A DNA stretch of 64,000 nt from Corallium rubrum (Eukaryota > Cnidaria > Anthozoa > Scleralcyonacea > Coralliidae): NCBI GenBank assembly GCA_964035015.1, contig CAXIUP010000141.1:632501-696500 (forward strand), read 5' to 3'. The notes beneath the pieces are model-generated. The model was not told the origin of the DNA and searched no databases. It saw only the letters and a program-made list of their open reading frames with translations. Each line of letters begins with the position of its first letter. The first letter of the stretch is position 1. Below, piece after piece: positions 53,874 through 64,000 of this stretch. The position numbers were made by a program, and so were the translations under genes.

Positions 53874-54131
53874 CAAAAACAGTAATGTCAACTCCTTGTT
53901 CGTCAATTAAAGTTCCACTTTTCACTCGACAAGTGTACGTCCCAGTGTCCTTCTTACTGATGTTTCTTATGTCCAGTAGCGCACTCCTATATCCCATAGC
54001 ACGCACATTGTTATCTTTAAGCCAATATGCAGTAGGAGGAGGACTACCACCCACGCCATAACAAATACATGAAACGTTTTCACCTTCCGTTATATTCACA
54101 ATAGCACAGGTAATTTTAGCAATTGATTTAA
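53874..54131 (-). CDS. Receptor copy 1: first I-set-like Ig exon
   Basis: A 258-bp exon, phase 1-1, with the same borders as the copy-2 exon at 20886-21143. It encodes TAYWLKDN, DIRNISKKDTGTYTC and extra Cys residues (ITC, SCIC). Six residues differ from copy 2, mostly singly. The flanking introns are also duplicated. Confidence 0.87.
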
Positions 54132-54624
54132 CTAAAAAAAAAGAGAAAACACTGAATAGTAGACATTGGGCAAATATAAACATTTCTACTATATCGACAA
54201 AAATATTAAATTAAACTGTTTTGTTTCATTCTAAAAATTTGACAGCTTTGAACTGGTAGTGAACTATAAGACAACGCAATTGTTTTACATTGTCTTGACT
54301 CAACAGTTCATTATTATAAAACCAGAACTTGGAACACGCACAGATTTTTTAGTGTTCAATTTACCATAAAGATATATTGAAGATAATTGATTTTCGCGTT
54401 CTTTGCTTACGTTTGAATTCAAAACAGTACATTCTGTAAAATCGTAACTGTCCAAGGCGATGTTATACTTTTACTGTACCACCGATCCATTTCTGAAAAT
54501 ACCATTTTAGGTTTTAAAGCTTTTAGGAAGTATTTTTATAAGAGCGAGATGACCCTTTTGGCCATAGCGCTAGCCTTACTAAAAGGGCTAGATTTCATCT
54601 CGCATTTACAGGGGAATTTAGCCT
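54132..54624. other. Duplicated intron, no gene
   Basis: Matches 21144-21620, with a small insertion near 54475-54505. It includes a short palindrome near 54560-54600 (GAGATGA, TCATCTC). Confidence 0.6.
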
Positions 54625-54910
54625 TTAAATTAAATTAAATTACATTACATCACATTACATTACATTACATTACATTACATTACATTACATTACATTACAT
54701 TACATTACATTACATTACATTACGTTACGTTACGTTACGTTACGTTACGTTACGTTACGTTACGTTACGTGACGTTACCTTACGTTACATCACAATACAT
54801 TACATTACATTACGTTACGTTACGTTACGTTACGTTACGTTACGTTACATTACATTACATTACATTACATTACATTACATTACATTACATTAAATTACAT
54901 TACATTACAA
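54625..54910. repeat. ATTAC and GTTAC pentanucleotide arrays
   Basis: (ATTAC)n, then (GTTAC)n from about 54722, then mixed units and (ATTAC)n again. It takes the place of the AAAAC array in the other block. Confidence 0.94.
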
Positions 54911-54914
54911 TCTA

Positions 54915-54949
54915 ACAATAATAAATATATAAATAAAAAAATAAATAAG

Positions 54950-54984
<35 letters not shown>

Positions 54985-55063
54985 ATATATAAAAATAAAT
55001 AAATAAATATATAAATAAATAAATAAATAAATAAATATATAAATATATAAATAAATAAATACA

Positions 55064-55136
<73 letters not shown>

Positions 55137-55185
55137 AAATAAATAATAAATAAATAAATAAATAAATAAATAATAATAACAATGA
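54915..55185. repeat. (AAAT)n array
   Basis: A long AAAT tract with scattered TAT interruptions. Confidence 0.93.
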
Positions 55186-56445
55186 TTTAAGGGAAATGTC
55201 TCATTAAATGAATTGTTTAACTTGAGGAATGTATTGCAACAATATTTTACAGAACGCTTCTATATTGCCACGACAGTTAGTAAAGATGTTTAATTAAGAA
55301 AATTAATTAATTGGCATAATCCATTTTATAAATCCTAATATGTGTATACCAACATCTAAAATTTTTTGAAGCAATATTTTAGTCAAATTGCACACACAAT
55401 TTTTTTTTCACTCTTTCATGCATGGCTCTCCAAGACTTCTCTTCTTGACGAGTAAAATCGTCTGGCGTTAGAGTAAAAAGATAAAGTTGTTCGACAACAA
55501 CGATGCTCATGAAAGGGTTAGTTTGATTCATGTGTTGTAATTAGTGATGCTTGCAATTTTCACATTAGAATCAACAGTTATTAAAAGATAACAAATTCTC
55601 ATTTTTGTTGTACATTGTTTTTTGGTATACATTATTTATAGTAAAACTAAACTAAATGATCAATACTTATAATTTAGGGGCGAAGAAGACATGAACTGTA
55701 AACTGTCCCACACACTAGCCAAACAAAAAAAGACTCGCTCTTCTCCGAGCTTAGCTCCCTAAAGTGTCATGGCGAGAAATAATGGTCACGCATGCGCGTA
55801 ATGCATGCCCACTTACAAAAATTTTGACTAGAAAAGTTCTGCAAGATTAATAGGACTTACATAGAGGATGAGTGAAACAATCGTCGTTAGCAGTGTCAAT
55901 TTTTAAATTATTTCAAATGTTTCCATCTGAATCGTATAGTGCAACACATCTGCGATAAAAATATCATGAGCGATATGCCACAGATATTAAATCCGTTGCG
56001 GTTTTTGATATACTATTTTGAGCACAAGTCTAACGTAAGCCAATATGGCGAATACGCAAATTGTACCAACCTTGCTGCTCACGTTATCGAAAATCAAACA
56101 GAGGTATACTATTTCCGTACAAGTTTCGATCTGATTCGGCTACTATAAAGATCCGTCTTTTCGATGATATTCTTCATTTCTAGCCTGTATTTGTCGTTGT
56201 TGCGGTTTTTAATCTCAAAGCTTCAGTATTTTCTGATCATCGAATGAAGATTTCATCCAACATTGCATAAATTAGTTGTTCTCTTTTCTTCTGAACCGCG
56301 GAACTGTGACGACCGCACGACATCCATTTCTCGCCATGCTATGAAATGAAAATTAAGTCCTTCTAAATTGAAAGAACACTTAAGTATAGGGTTAGTTAAC
56401 GAACCCGAGGTAACTACGTCAGTAAATAGCTTACGTAGTTACCGA
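55186..56445. other. Intron with repeat fragments, no gene
   Basis: Intron of receptor copy 1. It includes an inverted fragment of the 22.4-22.9 kb sequence and a CTGGCGTTAG repeat near 55460. No Ig-like exon was seen. Confidence 0.45.
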
Positions 56446-57081
56446 GGTTGAAGCACTGATCTCTGTATACAACTGGATGGGCCATTGGTCGGGATTTTGC
56501 GTGCCAGTTGTATGATGACGTGACCACTACCCAAGATGGCTGCCCCTGAAGTTCATAGCTTTCGTAGACTGAAAACAGACAAAAAGAGTTTTTTTAAGAA
56601 AATTTAAACGAAAGTAATGACACAAGAAGTACTCAATAAGGTTTAAGACGCTAATTTCTTGTATTTGTTTCTATAACTGAGCTGTAAAACCTTTACATTT
56701 CGTTGTTTTTCTTCAGTGCCGACAACGAAGAAAGTTCACGATAATATAAACTGAAAAACAGACTAAAATCTATGAAGAATTCAATTCCAAGTCTTAAATT
56801 GTACCTTTTATAGTAATCTTAATGCCTTAACAATATCTCGTGTTGTGTACTTGCCATCTTTTGACTGTATTTGTTGTTAAACAATGAAAACTAAACGAAC
56901 CGGCATCTGTTGTTTGCTTTACGGTTTTTCCGACTCCCCCGGCACAGAGTAGCCTACTTAATATTCCTCCCCCTGGGTAATATGTTCCACTACGTAAGAT
57001 GGCGGCAACTGCCACAAAATGTTTGACTGCTGGCCATAGGGAACGGCCCATCCAGCTGTATATAGAGATCAGTGGGTTGAA
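56446..57081. mobile_element. Foldback element, about 635 bp
   Basis: The arms include CACTGATCTCT(G/A)TATACA, then CTGGATGGGCC and their complement near 57040-57078. The interior has no gene. Confidence 0.6.
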
Positions 57082-57290
57082 GTAGTTCACGATCACAGAG
57101 GTTGCCTAAGAAAACTGAGATACTGAGTTCGTTATCACAGAGGTTGTCGAAAAACAATATAAACGATGATAGATCCTTTATCACATTCGTGACCATTGAT
57201 TAACCCTTATCTCCCAACCACGCATAAATCAAGTTAATTGAACCGGGCTAATATATATTAACTTGGCAATTAACTAGATTTATGTGTGGT

Positions 57291-57333
57291 TGGGAGTAAT
57301 TATCAGTGGCGTAGCCACTGATAATTACTCCCA
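57291..57333. repeat. Perfect 43-bp palindrome
   Basis: TGGGAGTAATTATCAGTGGC, a 3-bp GTA spacer, then its exact complement. Such a sequence can form a cruciform. Confidence 0.8.
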
Positions 57334-58605
57334 AGTCATGTGGGCATTACTCCTAAGTCATGTGGGCACAACATGGGCACAGATGTTATTACAGTGATTT
57401 ACAGTCACAGGGCCGTAGCCACCAATTTTGAAGTACAGTATGTCCGGTTGGTAGTGGCAGTTCAGAGCGCCAAACATGCGGGAAACCTCTGGGGTGTGAA
57501 CATGCTCCCCCAGGAAATTTTTGATTTTTTACGCCACGGAAATGCTATTTCCTGCATTTTGATGGCAATTTTAACAACAAAAAAGATAAAATAAAAACCA
57601 GAGAAAATCATGATTTTATAGTCAGTATTTCCTTACCGTGTATACAAAACAACTAACTCTAGCAATAATATTCACGCGAAAACTAGAAAAACAATTTTCA
57701 AAAACTTATACATAATCTTCCTAGTGGCTATACTTTATACTTAAATTACTTTCCCTATATAATGAGAGCTAGATCTGTCTGCAATATTTCGCCCGGGCAC
57801 ATGCAGGTTTCACCCGGGCACAGGCAAAGTAGGCCCGGGTGTAGCTACGCCACTGGTAATTATTATAAATAAACAACCGCGGTACATCAAAGAAAACCGA
57901 GGTGATCATGAACTAAAATGACAGTGACATCTTTTGGGGTCTTTTTAACATACAAGCCTTTTCCTTTTTGCCTTTCCCCCCTCCCCCAGAAAAAGGCCCT
58001 TTTTCCTGAAGTAAAAATATAAAAAGGAAATTTTAGAGACAACCAGCTTTGCTCAACTTTCACGTAATTCACACGTATCCAACTCTATTTGATAAGATGT
58101 ACAGTATGCGATGACAAAAAATCGTTTTGTAGTTCCTCGCAACATTTTCCATATTAAAAGTCAAAAGTCAAGATAGAATAATAATATTGTTCAGCAGTCC
58201 GATTAAACTTGTGAAATACATGCTTTCATAAATAGAACTGTCCCAACCCAGCAGTGACATTACGTTTAGTGTTTTGATCCAAACCAGACCTGTCTAATTG
58301 TTTTAGTATCAAGCATAAACAACTTTTCTTTAACGTAAAGAAGTCTTATCAAACATTGTTCCAAATTTTCAGATAGTTTTACCTTTTTGTTTGCAGAAGT
58401 CTCTCCATACAAAATGTAGAGCTGCAGTTCGATGGCATATGCAATACGGTAAACAATTGCTCACAAAAAACGAGATCGTAATGACTTAGCTTCAAATTTG
58501 GTGTAGCTGTACACCATAGGCATAAGCGAATTCATTTTCTTATTCGAAAATGTCAAACTGAACGATTTTCCATTACTTTCGGGCCAATGTTTTCTTCACT
58601 CGTAC
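57334..58605. other. Noncoding, no feature recognised
   Basis: Contains the tail of a repeat with GTAGCCACTGATAA- and GTAGCTACGCCACTGG-like ends (57310 and 57842), possibly a DNA-transposon remnant. No gene. Confidence 0.35.
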
Positions 58606-59334
58606 AAAAATTTTACGAGACGATAAATGCAGTATTTGCTCCGGGCTCTGATTGGGTGATAATTGATGCGCCCACAGTAATACTGGTAAAACTAAGCAAG
58701 GCAAAGTTACAACCACAGAATAGAGACCTATATTCTGTGGTTTTATTGCTCGTTCTCAAGATTATTATCCATCTTTATCTTAATCAATAGCGAATCTTTT
58801 TGATGATCTATCTTTACAAATGTTTGGGTTGTTCATGATGAAATTTCCGAGTGCACTAGGATGTCATGTAATGTTCCATGCAATCAGCTAGCCGCTTCGG
58901 TGACTTGATCGCTCTGACTTAAACACTGAATTCAATGCTCATAATTTCGCTGTGATCAAATTAATCATGAGTAGCCTTTGGGGAGTATTCAGTAGTTCAT
59001 TTGAGCAATATAGTTTCTGAGAAGAAACGTCTGAAAAAGCTATGTTATCAAGGCCCGTTTCGGACAAATCATTCGCCACCGGCCAAGCACTCTACTTATA
59101 ATACTTATAAAGAAAGTGTGTTTATTTGTATAAAAAGTGTGTGGTTATCTGCACATGATTATGCCGCAGTTTATCCACTTATGTTCTCAAAATATTACGA
59201 AAATTCAATTATATTTCTATCAAGCAATGAGAGAATGTTTTAATATTCAGTACAAGCGCGTATCATGGGTGTGTTTCGGAGCAGCCAATCAGAGCCCGGA
59301 GCAAATACTGCATTTACCGTCTCGTAAAATTTTA
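58606..59334. mobile_element. Foldback element, about 730 bp
   Basis: The arms AAAATTTTACGAGACG, then GCAGTATTTGCTCCGGGCTC, and their complement near 59286-59334 are almost perfect over about 50 bp. Confidence 0.75.
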
Positions 59335-59930
59335 GCGGACGCCATGTTTGGTTTTTAACCAGGTTTAACCAGGTTTATTTTTTAACCAGTTACCAGGTTT
59401 TTCTTGCGGTGTGAATATGTCGTGGCTTCTGATTCGTCAGAATAGGAATATTCCAGTTAAAAGAAGGTTTGTCGTTATCCAATGATAACTAGTGATCTAT
59501 CACCGGTGGACCACTAGTAGCTCAGAATGCTGGATTTGTAATAGACCTCTAGTTGGTTGATACTAATGTAAATCAGTTAAACTATTGGGCGGCTGTGACG
59601 TCATTTCCGTCGAAAACTGTAAATTATAAGAACCTGATGACGTCACTACTTCAAAGCGCGCAAAAATTACATTCGGCTTCGGCACTCGGCAGATAACATT
59701 AAGCTCGGTCGGGATAATTCTTGATATCATGCCATGCTTCGCCTCATCCAATAATTGTTTATTCTTGCAGTAGCCAATCAGAGCATGTGTTATTTATTTT
59801 ATAAACACATTTTATCAAAAGTAATTGCAAAACTGGGACCAGTAAAACACTAATTCATCATAAACAGTAGTCATTACAAAATTATATATAATTCAATATA
59901 ATTATAGTGCAATAAAAACCACAAACTTAC

Positions 59931-60251
59931 CTTGAATAATAACAAGAAATTCTTCGTTTCGTCTACTTGAAAGATCATCAGCATCTGCTTCAACTTCATA
60001 TGTTCCATTATCATTCAGCGTGGTGTTCACTAAAACCAAACTAGCGTTTCCTTTAATAGAAGCTCTGACATCAAATTGCTTTTCAGCACCAGGATTACGT
60101 TTTCTACATAACCTTACAATGGAGTCTCTAAGCCACAACACTTCAACAACTTCACTTCCATCATAATCATATGTTACGTTCAGTGTTAAGGACATTCCTT
60201 TCTCTACGTATGTTGGACTGATTGAACCTGGCTTTAGAGTCAGAGATACAG
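59931..60251 (-). CDS. Receptor copy 1: V-like Ig exon
   Basis: A 321-bp exon, phase 1-1, acceptor TTACAG before 60251 and donor GTAAGT after 59931. It contains VEVLWLRDS (core Trp) and LNDNGTYEV, and like copy 2 lacks the canonical Cys pair. It is the most membrane-distal domain found. A signal-peptide exon upstream was not identified. It differs from copy 2 at the C-strand and in the segment right after GTYEV, the CDR3-equivalent. Confidence 0.82.
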
Positions 60252-61221
60252 CTGTAACAAGACAAAATAAGGGACATTACCCGATACTTATAATGAATGG
60301 GCATTCATGAACATGCTTTACTCGGCGTTCTAATTAATATCGTATATGATATAACCTGATATAAAATCACCGAAAAAATAGTTGGCATTTCAAAGGTCGA
60401 GATTTGTCGAGGTTGCGGGAACAAACCCTTGCCGTGGTATGATAAAAAATAGTAAATGCATTTACATTTTATTTACACCCAACTACCTTTCGTTGAATAT
60501 ATTTTCTACTTATTAGGCGTCTTTCTTAAGGCAATTTCTTGTTTATAGTCATTTGGCACAGTAAGACAATTTCTTCGTTTCAAACACTTTTTAACACTTT
60601 GAGACCTGGACCTCTCCCCGTGCTGAATAAAATCTTCTGGGGTTAGCCAGAATAAAATACTAAAGACTCGTCTTCAGGCTTCGAAGTCTTACAGAGATAG
60701 GTTTTAACACTTTGAGTGGACCTCTCCGTGCTGAATAAAATCGTCTGGCGTTAGCCAGAATAAAACTTAAAGATCCGTCGTCAGGCTTCAAAGTGTTAAG
60801 ACACCGTTTACACGGTACCGATCGAATTCGTAACCGGTCTCGAAGTAGTACGGTTCCGCCTTTTACACGGCGACATAGAACGAATTCGAGACCGGTCTCG
60901 AATTCGGCCGGTACCGTGTGAACATAGCCTTAGTGCTACCGAACTTGTTGCTTGCGTTCTTACTAAATCCAACGCGTCTCAGCATCACGGGTTGGGCAGA
61001 AAAGGATGAAAGAACCGTTCTTGTCGTAAGCTCGTAGTATAGCGTAGCCAATATTTGAAGTACGTTCTCATACGTCGCCGACGTCGCATAGCCCTCATCG
61101 CCAATCATCGGTGACATATGAGAACTAGGCTTTAAGGTCTTCGTTAAGGTTTGCAGGGTCATTTCTGTAAAGCGCTCGCAATTCATCAGAATTTATGCCA
61201 CAAAAATGAAATAGATATCGT

Positions 61222-61735
61222 TAGAAAGCTATGAATTTGTAGAATACAATGGTGTTTTTGGTTTCGCGATAAACACAAACCGTTAATAGTTGTGAATTTT
61301 TTAATTAAAACCAGAGGGCCTCACTCCAGGCGACTTAAGACAAAGCGTTTCATTTTGTTCCAAAAAAATTTTCGCAGTTCGATTCCGAGATAAAAGTCCA
61401 GCAAAAGGTTGTCAGCGGTTTTTTTATTTATTGCCTGGTTTGGAATTTATGACTTATTTTGTCGGAATGTTGGTCGGAAAACAGCATTTTTAACTTTGGT
61501 CGTCAATAAAATCGGCAAAACTCGACATATCAAAACACGCTGACACATTTTTGCTGGAAATTTATCTCAGAACCAAAGCACAGGAAAAATATTTTGAACA
61601 AAATAAAATGCTTTGTTCTTAAGTCGCCCCAAGTGAGGCCCTCTGGTTTTAATTCAAAAATTCACAACTATTAACAGTTTGTGTTTATCGCAAAACCAAA
61701 GACACCACTGTATTCTGCAAATTCATAGCTTTCTA
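61222..61735. mobile_element. Foldback MITE-like element, second copy
   Basis: Counterpart of 29720-30240 with the same complementary ends. Confidence 0.7.
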
Positions 61736-61845
61736 AAAATTTCTAACAAATCGTTAGGATTATCAAATATTTCAAAGACATTCTGGGGAATATCCAGATT
61801 CTTAGATCTACGGTATTTAATGGTGTGAAGGCAATCAGGCAGAGG

Positions 61846-62773
61846 TGGTTGGACAAGTACCACGTGAATATCTCGACCAATGAAATGGCTTGTTTTCTCA
61901 TCGTTTGATCGGCTGAAAATTTTGCATTGGACTTAGAATACCGAATATTACGCTATTGTCATTCATTTTTTTTCTTTAAAAAAGCAGCGATATCGTTTGA
62001 TATATTGTTGGACTATCCATATCTGCAGGATTTTGCAAGGTAAATGTATTTTTCTACTTTATTTTGATGGTTTATGTAGGTCGTGTCGCCCTAAGCGAAG
62101 ACCCAACTTCCGGTTTATCAACAATCTTCAAAGCAAAAAATCTCGAATTCCAACGGTTCGAATTCTCTAATTTTTGCGTAATAAATTGAACAAATGTCTA
62201 ATCTTGGATTCTATCCAGACGACCCCCGGCGACCTCTCAACCGTTTTCGAGATATTCGCCTTTGAACCGACCATGGTATTTCGGCATTTGCTAAGATGGC
62301 GCCTAATAAATTTAAGAGGGCCTTTCGCCACTAAAGCTTGTTTTTTTCTCAAGAATTTTGGAAGTTTCCTAATATTTCGAGCTTTATTCTTTACAGTAAG
62401 TGTAGAATGAGTGGTGGACAATTATTAAAGAGTAAAATTTGGTATTTGTCTGTTTTTATGGTCCAAAACGCTTGACCTCGCTGTATAAAAACACCATCAT
62501 TCTGGAAAAAATGTATACATATCAGGCCTACATATATTCTGTAAATATTATTACAGAATGTACTGAACTTTCTTAAAGATCTGCTATATATGTATACAGG
62601 CCTGATATGTATAGATTTTTTTTTATATTAAATAACATTGTGTTCCATGACAGCATATGATTATTAAAATTGATGTGTGGATAATTATTTGTAGTTTATT
62701 GTTGTTGGTCATTGTTATTGTGAATAATATATTATAGTTGTAGTATTATTTTTTTTTGCTAATTTGTTATAAT

Positions 62774-62808
<35 letters not shown>

Positions 62809-64000
62809 CGTATTGTTTTTTAGTATACAAATATTTATTATAGGACTTTAGCCAAGTGTGTGTGTGTGGGGGGGGGGGGGGGGGGCATGTGCCCTTGTGT
62901 CCACCCCTTGATTTGTACACCCATGAAGTGAATACAATAGTTAGGCATTGGCTGTACAGTCAACTTTTAAGACACAAAAAGGTTAATAATTCCATCTCAC
63001 TTCCTATTTTTTACAGGAAGTGAAGAGATACAGTACAGATGTCAGTGTTGGAATAACTTGCCTGGGCACAAGCACCGATCTGAACAGGATTTTTATGATT
63101 ATAAATTGATGGATTCTCTTTTGCCAAATAACATTCAAATATGTAGTTTGATGTTTTGCATGTTATCAGTTGTATAATTACATAACAATGCATAATTGTG
63201 GATATAACTAATAAAATTTTAACAGAGGTATTATCTCTCACGTAGTATACAATTCGAATGCTGTGTCTCAAAGCCTAATTAAATGCCTGGATATTATTCA
63301 TCCCTTTGCCTTTGAGTGCTACTGCATGTACATACTGATAGACAGTGAACTCTGTCTAAGACAGACACCCTTGGGCTGGACTTTGTCTGTCTTATAGTTC
63401 ATTTTATTGGACTTTGCCTGTCTTATAGTTTGATTACCCATTCACTTTTCTGATGCCCTCTCTAAAGTTGATGTTTTCTTGGCAGGGGGTGGTGGTGGGG
63501 TGGTGGGTGGTGGTGGGGGGGGGGGGGTTGGTGGTGCTTGACTGCAAAAATGTAAGATCAATATTGAGCAACATTTTAATTTTATTCAAGTTCCTTATTT
63601 ACATACATATATATTTAGGATACAGGAAATACACTTTATTTGATAAAATATGAATATTTGAACATTTGACCAGTAAAATACCAAGTGGTCCAAGTTTATC
63701 AATAGATTCTGGAGGCAATTCAATAAATTATCTTGATGTTGGATTTTGAATTAACCTTAATACAAAGAAAAATACAAGATAGTTATATTGAATAATAAAT
63801 TTTAGGCTAGCTTTATTCACAACTTTATAAAATTTGGGATACAAGTAAGCTAAAGTATGAAGGAAGAGGGAAATCATAAACCACTAAACAACAAATAATG
63901 TTGATTTCTCAAATCTCACCCCACGCTTTTCTCCAGTTGTAACGAATCACACGTTGCACCGCACAACCAAATCATCCTTCATTGTAAATATCTAAATTCA
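61846..64000. other. Noncoding flank without a recognised gene
   Basis: Holds an inverted pair around GTATACATATCAGGCCT (62510 and 62590), a (GTT)n run at about 62778-62807, and G runs near 62868-62886 and 63486-63530. The signal-peptide exon of the receptor would be expected on the minus strand here, but no convincing candidate was found. Confidence 0.4.

Larger units (their letters stand above)
59640..61845. repeat. Segmental duplication, copy B
   Basis: Counterpart of 28120-30345. It carries the V-like Ig exon of receptor copy 1 and the same row of palindromic and foldback repeats. Confidence 0.85.

Noticed and set aside
62167-62421. Candidate signal-peptide exon of the receptor
   Set aside because: The frame is basic and lacks a hydrophobic leader.

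Overview
The window looks like nuclear DNA from an invertebrate animal, most likely a cnidarian (coral, anemone or hydrozoan). It is AT-rich and has spliceable exons with GT-AG borders and phase-1 junctions, tRNA- and 5S-derived SINEs, CR1-like and BEL/Pao retroelement remains, many foldback (MITE-like) repeats and long pentanucleotide arrays. The host group is an inference. The strongest pointers are the Polinton type and an immunoglobulin receptor with an ITAM-like tail, which recalls the Hydractinia allorecognition (Alr) proteins.

Positions 1-1199 hold a small zinc-finger gene and short tandem repeats. Positions 1206-19997 are one complete Polinton/Maverick (polintovirus-type) element of about 18.8 kb. 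It has ~1.07 kb terminal inverted repeats (TIRs) and a perfect 6-bp target-site duplication, AGTGTC. Its left arm reads leftward from a 40-bp divergent promoter at 11802-11841: fiber-like protein, SLATT-like two-helix membrane protein, four further membrane or coiled-coil proteins, a zinc-ribbon protein resembling VLTF3 late transcription factors, a duplicated VRR-NUC-like protein without catalytic residues, a Bro-N/VRR-NUC/zinc-finger fusion, and protein-primed-type DNA polymerase B, which is frame-broken. Its right arm reads rightward: minor capsid (penton-like) protein, chromodomain integrase, a large membrane protein, major capsid protein, packaging ATPase and two conserved-looking unknowns. 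No adenain-like protease was recognised. Short UTRs and a TATA-like block directly before most start codons suggest a shared viral-style promoter.

Positions 20004-64000 are host DNA. On the minus strand lies an Ig-superfamily receptor gene with five recognisable exons: V-like Ig (60251-59931), two I-set-like Ig exons (54131-53874 and 52566-52312), a third Ig with a Thr/Pro stalk (49928-49590), and a transmembrane plus cytoplasmic exon (46411-46032) with four YxxL motifs arranged as two ITAM-like pairs. A second, partial copy has a V-like exon (28728-28408) and one I-set exon (21143-20886). The Polinton sits where its next exons would be expected. Introns between copies are nearly identical, yet the V-like exons differ in two tight clusters, one at the CDR3-equivalent loop. 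That pattern suggests diversifying selection or local gene conversion.

The rest is repeats: degenerate LINEs (23.7-25.3 kb, 30.2-30.8 kb, 32.2-35.0 kb), hAT and BEL/Pao fragments, foldbacks, a 35-bp minisatellite of about 45 units (50.0-51.6 kb), and AAAAC, ATGTG, GCGAT, ATTAC and AGGCG arrays. No convincing host gene besides the receptors and the zinc-finger gene was seen.
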